Assembly (NCBI GenBank): GCA_002501205.1
Contig: DLRW01000037.1
Coordinates: 1-64,000 of the forward strand
Origin: Flavobacteriales bacterium UBA7878
GTDB taxonomy: Bacteria; Bacteroidota; Bacteroidia; Flavobacteriales; Schleiferiaceae
Direction of reading: 5' to 3'
Length of the DNA stretch: 64,000 nucleotides
The notes under the pieces were generated by a model, which was not told where the DNA came from, ran no database searches, and worked only from the letters and a program-made list of their open reading frames with translations. This document shows, piece after piece, positions 50,560-59,995 of this stretch (position 1 is the stretch's first letter; every line of letters begins with the position of its first letter). The position numbers and the translations under genes are program-made.

Positions 50560-52058
50560 TAGTGAAACCAATTGTTCACCAGTTCAGTGCCGGTATCTGC
50601 ACTTCCCAGGTGAATAAAGCGATTGCTTCCTTTTTCGAAATGGTATTCTTTGGCGTATTCTTCCCAATTATTGGCAATATCTTCGATGGCATCGCAAATG
50701 AAAATGGCCTCTTCATCTGTTAAAGTAGGGTGTACCGATAGACGTACCCAACCTGGACGAAAGGAAATGTCACCACCCAAAACAATATCCATGGTTTTGC
50801 GGCTACTCTCTTTATCCAAGTGCAATAGGTAATGACCGTAGGTGCCGGCACAGCTGCATCCACCACGAGTTTGAATACCGTAAAGATCATTTAGCAATTG
50901 TACCACCAAATTATAGTGCACCCCTTCTAAATAGAAAGACAGAGCGCCAATACGTTCTCGGATATGGCCGGCCAGAATTACCATGCCTTTCATTTTCTCC
51001 AGGCGATCGAAGATGTAATTGAGCAATTCCTTTTCCCTGGCTTTGATGGCCTTCACTGAAATTTCATCTTTCAGTTGCATGGCAAAGGCAGCCTTAATAG
51101 TTTGCAAAAATCCGGGAGTACCACCATCTTCGCGAGATTCGATATCCTCAATATAATAACGTCCGCCCCAGGGGTCGGTCCACAAAACGGTACCACCACC
51201 AGGATGATCGGGTACACTATTGCGATACAATTGCGAATTGAAGATTAGGACTCCAGGTGTTCCGGGCCCCCCTAAAAACTTATGGGGCGAAAAGAAGATG
51301 GCATCTAAATGAGCACCTTCCTCTGCGGGATGCATATCAATATCTACATAAGGACCAGAAGCGGCAAAGTCTACAAAACAATAGCCACCGGCTGCATGCA
51401 TTTTCTTAGCTACCTCAGTATAGGGGGTGAAAATGCCGGTAACATTGCTACAAGATGTAATGCAGGCAATTTTATAGGGACGGTCTTTATACTGTTCCAG
51501 GAGTTGATCCAGGTGATCGAGGTCCATTAAACCATCATCATTATAACCTACAATTACAAGGTCAACAATGGTTTCTAACCAGGAAGTTTGATTGGAATGA
51601 TGTTCCATATGGCTGATAAAAACCACTGGACGAAATTGATCTTCAATTTCAAATTTCCCTTTAAACTGCTCCGGTAATTTTAAGCCTAAGATGCGTTGAA
51701 ACTTAAGCACTGCGCCGGTCATACCGGTTCCCGTAGGAATTAAAACATCATCAGGCTGGGCGTTCACATGTTGCTTAATCACCAATTTGGCTTGATGGTA
51801 AGCTTTGGTCATGATACTGCCGGTATAGGAGGTCTCGGTATGGGTATTGGCTACCATAGGACCAATTTCCTCCAGCATTTTGCGCTCTATAGGTTCATAC
51901 AATCGGCCGCTGGCAATCCAATCGGCATAGAGTATTTTCTTGGGCCCAAAGGGACCTACAAATTCGGCATTATGACCTACGATGTTCTCACGATAGCTAT
52001 CGAAATGAGCTTCCCACTGGGTGCCCTCAATTTTTGGGGCCAGGGCCTTAGTTTCCAT
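50559..52058 (-). CDS. Class V aminotransferase-fold PLP enzyme (499 aa)
   Basis: A long relative of cysteine desulfurases and SufS. The PLP lysine is in FFSPHKFLGGPGTPGVLIF, a substrate His in FISHMEHHSNQTSW, and a Cys-rich loop RGGCSCAGTYGHYLL lies where SufS-type enzymes carry the catalytic Cys. The roughly 100 extra residues compared with IscS include an N-terminal segment before YADWIASGRLYEPIERKMLE. It may be a desulfurase, selenocysteine lyase or aminotransferase; the Cys loop favours the first two. It lies between glmM (5-base gap) and a classical cysteine desulfurase, all co-oriented. Confidence 0.75.
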   Translation of the reverse strand: METKALAPKIEGTQWEAHFDSYRENIVGHNAEFVGPFGPKKILYADWIASGRLYEPIERKMLEEIGPMVANTHTETSYTGSIMTKAYHQAKLVIKQHVNAQPDDVLIPTGTGMTGAVLKFQRILGLKLPEQFKGKFEIEDQFRPVVFISHMEHHSNQTSWLETIVDLVIVGYNDDGLMDLDHLDQLLEQYKDRPYKIACITSCSNVTGIFTPYTEVAKKMHAAGGYCFVDFAASGPYVDIDMHPAEEGAHLDAIFFSPHKFLGGPGTPGVLIFNSQLYRNSVPDHPGGGTVLWTDPWGGRYYIEDIESREDGGTPGFLQTIKAAFAMQLKDEISVKAIKAREKELLNYIFDRLEKMKGMVILAGHIRERIGALSFYLEGVHYNLVVQLLNDLYGIQTRGGCSCAGTYGHYLLHLDKESSRKTMDIVLGGDISFRPGWVRLSVHPTLTDEEAIFICDAIEDIANNWEEYAKEYHFEKGSNRFIHLGSADTGTELVNNWFH

Positions 52059-52063
52059 AGGCT

Positions 52064-53449
52064 TTAGATTAGTTCCTGTAATTCACTGATGAACCGAGTG
52101 GCCAGAGCCTCCGCTTTTTCGGGGCTTTTCGCCTCGGTATAAATACGGATAATCGGTTCGGTATTCGACTTACGTAAATGTACCCATTCTTCTGCGAAGT
52201 CGATTTTCACACCATCAATAGTGCTGAGTTCTTCATTTTGGTATTTGGCCTCAATTTTCTTGAGAAGACCATCTACATCCATTCCAGCTTCTAACTGAAT
52301 TTTATTCTTAGCCATAAAATAGGCAGGGTATCCCGCTTTTAGCTGGCTTAAGCTTTTGCCGCAAGTGGCCAGGTGACTTAAGATCATGGCAATGCCCACC
52401 AATGAATCGCGACCATAGTGCAAGTCTGGAAGAATGACCCCTCCATTACCTTCGCCTCCTAAAAGGGCATTTACCCCTTTCATTTTGGTCACAACATTTA
52501 CCTCGCCAACCGCAGCAGCATAGTATTCCTGACCACGAGATAAGGCTAAATCGCGCAAAGCACGGGAGCTGGATAAATTGCTTACCAGCGGACCTTGTTT
52601 ATGTTGTAAAAGGAAGTCGGCGGCTACAACCAAGGTATACTCCTCACCAAACATTTCTCCTTGATCATCAATCAAAGCTAGACGATCAACGTCGGGATCT
52701 ACCACAATACCCAAATCGCAGTTTTGCTCTTTTACCACCTTCATGATATCTCCCAAATGCTCCTTTAAAGGTTCGGGATTATGGGGGAATTGCCCGGTTG
52801 GTTCACAATATAATAAGGCTGGATTCTTTATACCCAGAGCTTCTAAGAGAATGGGGATAGCAATTCCGCCTGTAGAGTTAACTGCGTCCACCGCAACTTT
52901 TAAACCTGAATTGCGAATGGCTTCTACATCAATGTAAGGAAGGGCTAAAATCGCTTCTACATGTTTTTCAATTAAGCCTTCCTTAGCTTCAACACTGCCC
53001 AGATCGTCGACTTCTACAAAATCGTAGTCTTCATTTTCAATCATCGAAAGCAATTCGGCACCATCGGCAGCGGAAATAAATTCTCCCTTATCATTAAGGA
53101 GCTTTAAAGCATTCCATTGCTTGGGGTTGTGTGATGCAGTAAGGATGATTCCTCCTTGGGCCTTTTCAAAAACCACCGCCATTTCTACGGTTGGGGTGGT
53201 CGATAATTCTAAATCAATAACGTCGATACCCGTGCCCACTAAGGTGTTTTGAACGATGCCCTGAATCATAGGACCGCTGGGGCGAGCATCGCGACCAATC
53301 ACCACTTTTAGCGATTTGCCCGGATATTTTTTCTTTAACCAATGTCCGTAGGCCGCAGCAAATTCAGCAGCATCTAAGGGACTTAAGTTATCGCCTTTGG
53401 CACCTCCAATAGTACCACGTACACCAGAAATAGATTTTATTAAGGTCAT
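52064..53449 (-). CDS. glmM: Phosphoglucosamine mutase
   Basis: It converts glucosamine-6-phosphate to glucosamine-1-phosphate for peptidoglycan and LPS precursors. The phosphoserine loop is GGIILTASHNPKQWNALK (Ser106), the metal-binding loop DPDVDRLALID, the sugar loop GGEGNGGVILPD, and the phosphate-binding end RKSNTEPIIRIYTEA. Length of 461 and the opening SISGVRGTIGG match the Bacteroidota GlmM. A phosphomannomutase role cannot be excluded from sequence alone. It heads an operon with two PLP enzymes. Confidence 0.88.
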   Translation of the reverse strand: MTLIKSISGVRGTIGGAKGDNLSPLDAAEFAAAYGHWLKKKYPGKSLKVVIGRDARPSGPMIQGIVQNTLVGTGIDVIDLELSTTPTVEMAVVFEKAQGGIILTASHNPKQWNALKLLNDKGEFISAADGAELLSMIENEDYDFVEVDDLGSVEAKEGLIEKHVEAILALPYIDVEAIRNSGLKVAVDAVNSTGGIAIPILLEALGIKNPALLYCEPTGQFPHNPEPLKEHLGDIMKVVKEQNCDLGIVVDPDVDRLALIDDQGEMFGEEYTLVVAADFLLQHKQGPLVSNLSSSRALRDLALSRGQEYYAAAVGEVNVVTKMKGVNALLGGEGNGGVILPDLHYGRDSLVGIAMILSHLATCGKSLSQLKAGYPAYFMAKNKIQLEAGMDVDGLLKKIEAKYQNEELSTIDGVKIDFAEEWVHLRKSNTEPIIRIYTEAKSPEKAEALATRFISELQELI

Positions 53450-53469
53450 GAGGAGATTTGAATTTCGGG

Positions 53470-53477
53470 CAAATATA
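53470..53477 (-). promoter_or_regulatory. Promoter -7 element of glmM operon
   Basis: TATATTTG on the minus strand, a full match to TAnnTTTG, 20 bases before the ATG. It predicts a short leader of about 15 bases. Confidence 0.5.
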
Positions 53478-53688
53478 AGTTTAGTGCTCCGATGAACGGC
53501 TCTTTGTTAGTATTGGAATAATTGCCGTAGGAAATCGAATCTAGGGATAAGAAATTGGTCGATAGTGAGTTAAGAATAGAAGGGAAGAAGATGAGTCTTA
53601 AATCTTATCAACATTCTGTGCATAATGGAGAATCTCATTGGTTTTAAGTAATTGATGGGTAGGGATTTAGCTAATTAGTGTTCATTTC

Positions 53689-53722
53689 TTTGTGGATAAG
53701 CGGAAGGCGGACTCTACCTTTG
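53689..53722 (+). promoter_or_regulatory. Promoter of the TPR gene
   Basis: TTTG (53689-53692), 22 bases, TACCTTTG (53715-53722). The element lies downstream of the GTG at 53692, so that codon cannot be the start and the ATG at 53764 is preferred. Confidence 0.6.
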
Positions 53723-53763
53723 CCCCAGCCAATTGGATAAATTTAAATATCCAATTCTCGCCT

Positions 53764-55161
53764 ATGTTCGAAGACGAAAATGAAGATGATTTTTTTAACC
53801 TCCTCGACCTGATCGATGAGTTTAAAAGAATGGAGGCCGCAGGGCAATCTCGCTTTTATGATTTAGAGGAGTTTGAAGCGATCTCGGACTATTTTTACGA
53901 GACCGGCAAATCTCAAAAAGCCCTGGAGGTTTTAGAGATGGCCATCGATCAGCATCCTTATGCCAGCTCATTGCAATTGAAGAAGGTGCAATATCTTACT
54001 TCATTGGATAAAACACGTGAGGCTAGTAAGGTTTTGAAAGAGTTGGAAGGTCAGGTGCACGATTATTATGAAATGCACATGGCTCGCGCCGGATTGTATT
54101 CTAAAACCGGTAATCATCAAAAAGCCATAGAGCAATACCGTCAGGCATTAGCTCATACTGAGTTTCCGGAAGATGTCTATCATCTCCTGGCCTTGGAATA
54201 TCAATTAATTGGTGCCTATGATAAGGCCCTGCGTTATTTGAAAATGTCCCTGGCCTTATATCCGGAGGATGAAATCGCGCTTTATAACCTTGCCCTTTGC
54301 TATGATCTTTTAGAAAGACCAGAGCAGGGGATCGAGTATTTGGAGTCCTTTATTGATGAGAACCCTTATTCCGAAATTGCTTGGTACCATTTAGGTTTAA
54401 TGCAATCCAAGATGGGGGATAATCTGCAAGCTTTACGTTCATTGGATTATGCCATCTTAATTGACGACTATTTCTCTGCCGCTTATTATGAAAAGGCGCG
54501 AATCCTGGAGCAAGAATTCCGCTATCAGGAAGCTGCGGAAACCTATCAAGCCACCTTTGAATATGATGGTGCCAGCGGCTATGGTTATTATAAAACCGGT
54601 CTCTGCTATTTGCGATTGGGTAAAAATCAACAAGCAGAGAAATACCTCAATAAAGCCATTCAGGAAGATTCCGAATTGGAGGAAGCCTATTATGAGCTTG
54701 CCCTCTTGAAGGATGAGCAAAAGCAATGGGCCGAAAGCTTATATCTGATTAATAAGGCCGTAGAACTGGATCCCGAAAATTGGGAATACCGTCATAGCAG
54801 TGCGATGATGCACCGCAGAGCAGGTAAGCTCGATGAGGCAGTATTGATTTATACCAAGCTAATTGAAGACGAATACTACAATGCCAGCACTTTCACGGAA
54901 TATGCGCAATTGCTATTCGATATGTGCGAGTTTAAACAGGGCATGGATGTATTATATCAGGCATTGGAATTGATTCCTGATTCCAGTCAATTGCGTTACC
55001 AATTAGCCGGTTATTTATACACCATTGAGGAGCAGGACGAGGCGGCGATTTATTTGCAAAAAGCCATGGCTCTTGATCCTGGAGGCAAGAGTTTTTTCCT
55101 GGCCTTATTCCCCTGGCTTAAAAAGAATCCTTCTGTACGACTTCTTTTAGGGCTGGATTAA
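53764..55161 (+). CDS. Cytoplasmic TPR-repeat protein (465 aa)
   Basis: A strongly acidic N-terminus (MFEDENEDDFFNLLDLIDEF) leads into roughly twelve tetratricopeptide repeats covering the rest of the chain, for example QKALEVLEMAIDQHPYASSL, AWYHLGLMQSKMGDNLQALR, GYGYYKTGLCYLRLGKNQQA, EKYLNKAIQEDSELEEAYYE and SQLRYQLAGYLYTIEEQDEA. No signal peptide or other domain. Such proteins are protein-protein scaffolds; the partner is unknown. The start is fixed by the promoter inside the longer open frame. It precedes the DUF368 gene by 33 bases. Confidence 0.85.
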   Translation: MFEDENEDDFFNLLDLIDEFKRMEAAGQSRFYDLEEFEAISDYFYETGKSQKALEVLEMAIDQHPYASSLQLKKVQYLTSLDKTREASKVLKELEGQVHDYYEMHMARAGLYSKTGNHQKAIEQYRQALAHTEFPEDVYHLLALEYQLIGAYDKALRYLKMSLALYPEDEIALYNLALCYDLLERPEQGIEYLESFIDENPYSEIAWYHLGLMQSKMGDNLQALRSLDYAILIDDYFSAAYYEKARILEQEFRYQEAAETYQATFEYDGASGYGYYKTGLCYLRLGKNQQAEKYLNKAIQEDSELEEAYYELALLKDEQKQWAESLYLINKAVELDPENWEYRHSSAMMHRRAGKLDEAVLIYTKLIEDEYYNASTFTEYAQLLFDMCEFKQGMDVLYQALELIPDSSQLRYQLAGYLYTIEEQDEAAIYLQKAMALDPGGKSFFLALFPWLKKNPSVRLLLGLD

Positions 55162-55194
55162 GCGGCATTTCCTTTCTTTGCCAAAACTTCTGGA

Positions 55195-56166
55195 ATGAAT
55201 AAAGCACTCCTTTTTTTGAAAGGTTTGGCCATGGGCGCTGCGGATGTAGTACCCGGAGTTAGCGGAGGAACTATTGCCTTCATCACCGGTATTTACGAGG
55301 AGCTTATTGAGAGCATTAATCGCATAAACCTCGAAGCCCTTCGTATCCTTCGCAAAGAAGGTTTTGCCAAAGCTTGGGAGTATATTAATGGTTGGTTTTT
55401 CGTTCCCCTCTTTTTAGGAATAGGAGTTTCGATTGTCTCTTTAGCGAAAGGTATTTCCTGGCTTTTAGAGAATCAGCCGGTATTGCTTTGGAGTTTCTTC
55501 TTCGGATTGGTATTCGCCAGTATATTCTTTGTAGGTAAGCAAGTTAAAAAGTGGGGGCTTCCGCCCGGATTGGCCTTTGTAGTGGGAGCAGTAATTGCCT
55601 ATATGATTACCATTTTACCGGCTTCGGGATCTAATGATGCCCCATGGTATATTTTCCTCAGCGGGAGTATTGCCATTTGTGCGATGATTTTACCGGGGAT
55701 TTCAGGCTCCTTTATTCTGGTTTTATTGGGAAGCTATTCCATAGTATTAAATGCGATTCACGAGCGTGAGTTCACCATCATAGCAGTTTTCGGAGCGGGA
55801 GCAGTGGTGGGTTTACTTTCCTTTGCTCGCCTTTTAAAGCTCATGTTTGCCAAGTATCATGATATGACCATTGCCCTTTTATCCGGCTTTTTGTTGGGGT
55901 CCTTGAATAAGATCTGGCCCTGGAAACAAGTGGAAGAAGTACTGATCAAACATGCGGGTGAAGCCAACGAAGAAGTTGTTCCTATTTTGGAGAAAACGGT
56001 ATTGCCAGGCGATTTCAGCCGTCCTGTTCTCGAAGGCTCTGAAGTAATTGGTCAAACTGCAGCCGATCCTCAATTCTGGGCGGCAGTGGGCTTGGCAGTG
56101 ACTGGAGCGGTATTGATTTTCCTTTTGGAGAAATTCGGATCGGGTCAAAGCAAAAAAGCCGCCTAA
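55195..56166 (+). CDS. DUF368 polytopic membrane protein
   Basis: It has about eight transmembrane segments over 323 residues. The family signature is the opening LFLKGLAMGAADVVPGVSGG with TIAFITGIYEEL, echoed later by MILPGISGSFILVLLGSYSI. This inverted-repeat arrangement is typical of transporters. DUF368 proteins have been linked to undecaprenyl phosphate recycling across the membrane, which would connect this gene to the cell wall; that link rests on general knowledge of the family and not on this sequence. It ends in a TAATG overlap with aroE. Confidence 0.88.
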   Translation: MNKALLFLKGLAMGAADVVPGVSGGTIAFITGIYEELIESINRINLEALRILRKEGFAKAWEYINGWFFVPLFLGIGVSIVSLAKGISWLLENQPVLLWSFFFGLVFASIFFVGKQVKKWGLPPGLAFVVGAVIAYMITILPASGSNDAPWYIFLSGSIAICAMILPGISGSFILVLLGSYSIVLNAIHEREFTIIAVFGAGAVVGLLSFARLLKLMFAKYHDMTIALLSGFLLGSLNKIWPWKQVEEVLIKHAGEANEEVVPILEKTVLPGDFSRPVLEGSEVIGQTAADPQFWAAVGLAVTGAVLIFLLEKFGSGQSKKAA

Positions 56167-56894
56167 TGCAATTTGGGCTCATCGGTAAAAGCTTGGTGCA
56201 TAGTTTTTCAGCGGCCTATTTTCAGGCGAAATTCGAAAAGCTCCACTTAAGCGATTATCGCTATCTCAATTGCGAACTTCCTTCGATAGATGAGCTCAGT
56301 AGTTTATTAGCCGATGGACAATGGCAGGGCTTTAATGTGACCATTCCTTATAAAGAAGCTTGTATTCCTTTTTTAGATGGGCTTTCGCCCGATGCCCAAT
56401 CCATTGGAGCGGTAAACACTTTAGTTTGCAAGGGCGATACATGGTGGGGATACAATACGGATCATCTGGGTTTTCGTCGAGCATTGGAAGAAGCCTGGCC
56501 CCAAATGAAAGTGAACAAGGCTTTGGTATTAGGTAGTGGTGGCGCTTCCAAAGCAGTAAACTATGCGCTGGAGCAAATGGAAATAGAGAGCCAAATTGTG
56601 AGTCGCAATCCCACCAAGGAGCAAATCGATTATCAAGAAGCCCAGTTTAGGATTCAGGAATTTCCATTGATCATTAATACCAGTCCATTGGGTACTTTTC
56701 CTGAGGTAGAAGTCATGCCTCCATTAGAGCCTAAAGGTGATTTGAGCGGTCATTATTTCATGGATTTAATTTATAATCCGGAGGAGACATTGTGGTTACA
56801 AAAAGCCAGGGCCGCCGGAGCAGCAGTTTTGAATGGAAAATCCATGTTGGTATATCAGGCGGAAGCCGCTTGGAAACTGTGGCAGGATCAATAA
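56166..56894 (+). CDS. aroE: Shikimate dehydrogenase
   Basis: It reduces 3-dehydroshikimate to shikimate with NADPH in the aromatic pathway. The substrate site has SLVHSFSAAYFQ, NVTIPYKEACIPFLDGL with the catalytic Lys, and GAVNTLV; the nucleotide domain has ALVLGSGGASKAVNYAL, and NTSPLGTFPE and MDLIYNPEETLWLQKAR close the motif set. The 242-residue length is slightly short of the usual 270, as common in Bacteroidota. Translation is coupled to DUF368 by TAATG. Confidence 0.93.
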   Translation: MQFGLIGKSLVHSFSAAYFQAKFEKLHLSDYRYLNCELPSIDELSSLLADGQWQGFNVTIPYKEACIPFLDGLSPDAQSIGAVNTLVCKGDTWWGYNTDHLGFRRALEEAWPQMKVNKALVLGSGGASKAVNYALEQMEIESQIVSRNPTKEQIDYQEAQFRIQEFPLIINTSPLGTFPEVEVMPPLEPKGDLSGHYFMDLIYNPEETLWLQKARAAGAAVLNGKSMLVYQAEAAWKLWQDQ

Positions 56895-56940
56895 AAGGCA
56901 TCGCTAAAAAGCTGGATTTTTAAAATCTGCATTCTAGGCC

Positions 56941-56968
56941 TTGCCGCTTCGAAATTCCTGTATTTTTG
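56941..56968 (+). promoter_or_regulatory. Promoter of the DUF349 gene
   Basis: TTG (56941-56943), 17 bases, then TATTTTTG (56961-56968), a full -7 match. It rules out the in-frame start at 56966 in favour of ATG 56990. Confidence 0.6.
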
Positions 56969-56989
56969 TTCTCCCATTCACATAGCATT

Positions 56990-59098
56990 ATGGACGATAC
57001 ACAGAACAACTTACCCCAAGGTGAGGAGCAAAAACCTGAAGAAAAAGATTTGCCTCAAAAACCCATTGAAATGGAAGAAGCTGCGGCTTCAGCCGAAGAG
57101 CCTGTAAAAGTTGAGGGCGAAAACCCTCCGGCTGAAAGCGAAGAGCAAGCTGAGAACCCATCGGCCCCCGAGCCGGAAACAGCTACTGAAACAGAGGCAG
57201 AGACTACCTCGGAAAAAGTAGAAGCCGATTCGGAAGTTGTGCTAAGTGATGAGGATCTTGAAAAGGACGATGATACCGCCGAAGTTCAAGGAGATGAAGA
57301 CCATGAAGAGGAGCATCCCGATGAACTGGAAATGCCAGATTATGCTGAGTACAATGCTGAGGATTTGGTGGGCGCCGCGTTTAAATTATTGCGGGATCAT
57401 CCCATCCAAAAGCTGAAGGATCATTTTGCCGCAATCCGCAAGTATTTGATGAATGCCTTGAATGAAGAGCGTGCAGAGAAATTAGCGGAATTTGTGGAGC
57501 AAGGTGGTAATGAGATCGACTTCGAATTCATTCAGCCTTTAAGAGAGCAGTTCCGTACTATTTATAGCGAATATCGTAATCGTCGTCGCAAGTTTTACGA
57601 AGATTTAAGTGCCCAATTAGATCAAAACCTATTGGTTAAGAAGAATTTAATTGAGCGCCTTAAAGAATTGGTAAACAAGGAGGAATCCATTGGCGAAACC
57701 TTTAAGGACTTCCGTGCGATTCAAGAAGAGTGGCGTAGCACGGGTCCCGTACCTCGCAATGAGAGTCGTGACTTATGGCGTACCTACCATTTCCACGTTG
57801 AGAATTTCTACGAGTACATTAAGATCAACAAGGAATTGCGCGATCTTGATTACAAGAAGAACAAAGAACATAAAGAAGAGCTGGTTAAAAAGGCTCAGGC
57901 GATTTTAGATGGCAATGACCTGCGCGAAGGCTTTAAGCAATTGCAGGAATTACATAAGGAATGGCGTCAGATTGGACCGGTAGAGCCGGAGTTGCGCGAA
58001 GAACTTTGGCAGCAATTCTCGGGTATTACACGCCAGATTCACGAAAAACGCGATGAGTACTTTAAAGAATTGCGCAACAAGCGCGAAGAGCTCTTAGAGG
58101 AAAAGCGCAAATTGGTAGAGCAATTAAAGAATCTACCCAAGAAACATACCAAGCATCATGAATGGCAAAAGGCCATTAAAGAGGTAAACGATATTCAGGA
58201 TGCCTTTAAAAAGATTGGTCGCCTGAACGTAGCGGATAATGATACGGTTTGGGAGCAATTCCGCGATGGATTGCGCGATTTTAATCAGGCGAAGAATCAG
58301 TTCTATAAAGAGCTTAAGAAAGAGCATCACGATAATTTAGAGAAGAAGCGCAGCCTCCTGGCACGTGCCGAAGAACTAAAGGACAGTGAAAACTGGCGCG
58401 ATACTGCCAATGAATTGAAGCGAATTCAAGCGGATTGGAAGAAGATCGGTCACGTTCCAAAAAGCGAAAGCGATAAAATTTGGAAGGAATTCCGTTCGGC
58501 CTGTAATCATTTCTTCGATCGTTTAACCGCCCATAATAAGGGGCGTGATGAGAAGTTTGAAGCCAATGCCGAGGAGCGTCAAACTTTCTTGGATGAATTG
58601 GAAAAATGGACTCCGGATTTAAGTGATAAGAAGGAAGCCATCAAAGCGATCAAAGCGAAGATTGGCGAATGGCGTAAAATGGGACCATCTCCCAAGAAAT
58701 TACGCAATGAGTTGGAAGGCCGTTTTAATAAGGCCATCGATGGATTCTTTAAAGCCATCGATTTAGACCGTCAGGAATCGCAACGTATTCGTTTCGAGAA
58801 TAAGGTAGATAGCTTAGCGGCACAAGGGGAACGTGAACTGCAAAGAGAGCGTGACTTCTTACGACGCAAATTGGATGAGGCCAAGAAGGAACTGATTCAG
58901 CTGGAGAACAACTTAGGTTTCTTTAGTAGTAGCAATCCGAATAGCCCTATTGTAAAAGAGGCTACCAAGAATATTGATGCCCAAAAAGCCAATGTGAGCT
59001 CCTTACAAGCTCAGTTGAAAATGCTGGGACAGAAAATCAAATCTATGCGCGAGGAAGAGGAAAAGTCTTCTGAAGAAGCGCAAGGTTCTGAAGACTAG
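56990..59098 (+). CDS. DUF349 repeat protein (702 aa)
   Basis: An extremely acidic, probably disordered N-terminal part (about 1-115, rich in Glu, Pro and Ala) precedes five to six helical DUF349 repeats. Each contains a W-R/K-x-x-G-x-V/S-P core, as in FRAIQEEWRSTGPVPRNESR, LQELHKEWRQIGPVEPELRE, LKRIQADWKKIGHVPKSESD and IKAKIGEWRKMGPSPKKLRN. The C-terminus is a coiled coil (LRRKLDEAKKELIQLENNLG) ending in SSEEAQGSED. Function is not established for the family; a nucleic-acid or cytoskeletal role has been suggested for distant relatives. The start is fixed by the promoter. Confidence 0.88.
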   Translation: MDDTQNNLPQGEEQKPEEKDLPQKPIEMEEAAASAEEPVKVEGENPPAESEEQAENPSAPEPETATETEAETTSEKVEADSEVVLSDEDLEKDDDTAEVQGDEDHEEEHPDELEMPDYAEYNAEDLVGAAFKLLRDHPIQKLKDHFAAIRKYLMNALNEERAEKLAEFVEQGGNEIDFEFIQPLREQFRTIYSEYRNRRRKFYEDLSAQLDQNLLVKKNLIERLKELVNKEESIGETFKDFRAIQEEWRSTGPVPRNESRDLWRTYHFHVENFYEYIKINKELRDLDYKKNKEHKEELVKKAQAILDGNDLREGFKQLQELHKEWRQIGPVEPELREELWQQFSGITRQIHEKRDEYFKELRNKREELLEEKRKLVEQLKNLPKKHTKHHEWQKAIKEVNDIQDAFKKIGRLNVADNDTVWEQFRDGLRDFNQAKNQFYKELKKEHHDNLEKKRSLLARAEELKDSENWRDTANELKRIQADWKKIGHVPKSESDKIWKEFRSACNHFFDRLTAHNKGRDEKFEANAEERQTFLDELEKWTPDLSDKKEAIKAIKAKIGEWRKMGPSPKKLRNELEGRFNKAIDGFFKAIDLDRQESQRIRFENKVDSLAAQGERELQRERDFLRRKLDEAKKELIQLENNLGFFSSSNPNSPIVKEATKNIDAQKANVSSLQAQLKMLGQKIKSMREEEEKSSEEAQGSED

Positions 59099-59104
59099 AG
59101 AAAG

Positions 59105-59995
59105 GTGCAAAGTCTGGGCGAATACCTTATACCCGGAGGCATAGCCTTCATCATGTTGGGTATTGGCCTGGGGCTTCGCTTTTCAGATTTCCGCAGAGTA
59201 TTTCTTAGACCGAAAGGTATTTTAGTGGGATTAGCCGGGCAGTTTTTTTTACTGCCTCTGGTGGCCTTTTTTATGGCCTGGGCGCTTCCCTTAGATCCCA
59301 TGCACAAGGTAGGTCTGGTACTTATTGCTTCGGCTCCGGGAGGAACCGCCTCCAATTTGGTAACCCATATGCTGAAGGGGCGGGTGGCTTTATCGGTTAG
59401 CCTTACATCCTTTAATAGCTTCGGGATTTTAATTAGTATCCCGCTCTATCTCAATTTAGCGCTTACCTGGTTTCTGAATACCGAAACAGAAATCAGCATA
59501 GGCTTTATGGATACTTTTAAGGAGATTCTTTTTACCGTAGTATTACCGGTGGTTATTGGGGTACTGCTGCATGAGTACGGCCCCCGAGATTACATTAAGC
59601 GCTTGCAACAACCGCTGCGCTATATCCTGCCCATCATCCTCTTTTTAATCTTTAGCTATGCTTTATTTGCTGAAGATGGTGGATCACAGTCGGCGGCCTT
59701 TTTAGAGCATTTTTGGCTATTTATTCCTCTCATCGCCTTTAATGTAGGAACTATGATCATTGGCTTTTTCCTCTCTCGCTGGTCGGGAATAAAGCATGAT
59801 GGTTCCTATACTATAGCGGTAGAGCTTGGCTTGCAGAATGCGGCACTGGCCATATTTATCGCCACCCAGGTTATAGGTAGGGCTGAGATTTCACTGATTC
59901 CGGTGATGTACAGCAGCTTTAGCTTTTTCAGTACCTGGTTCGTAGGCTGGCTCTTAAAGCACCGACTCCACGAACGTTTTGGAATAAGCCTCTAA
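59105..59995 (+). CDS. Bile acid:sodium symporter family protein (GTG start)
   Basis: A ten-helix membrane transporter of the SBF/BASS superfamily, 296 residues. The start is GTG at 59105, needed to include the first helix LIPGGIAFIMLGIGLGLRFS. Typical features are VLIASAPGGTASNLVTHMLK near residue 75-95, with the conserved G-G-x-x-S-N, and ELGLQNAALAIFIATQVIG in the second half, which carries the sodium-site residues. Substrate unknown (bacterial members move organic anions such as bile-acid-like or keto acids). It starts 6 bases after the DUF349 stop. Confidence 0.88.
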   Translation: MQSLGEYLIPGGIAFIMLGIGLGLRFSDFRRVFLRPKGILVGLAGQFFLLPLVAFFMAWALPLDPMHKVGLVLIASAPGGTASNLVTHMLKGRVALSVSLTSFNSFGILISIPLYLNLALTWFLNTETEISIGFMDTFKEILFTVVLPVVIGVLLHEYGPRDYIKRLQQPLRYILPIILFLIFSYALFAEDGGSQSAAFLEHFWLFIPLIAFNVGTMIIGFFLSRWSGIKHDGSYTIAVELGLQNAALAIFIATQVIGRAEISLIPVMYSSFSFFSTWFVGWLLKHRLHERFGISL

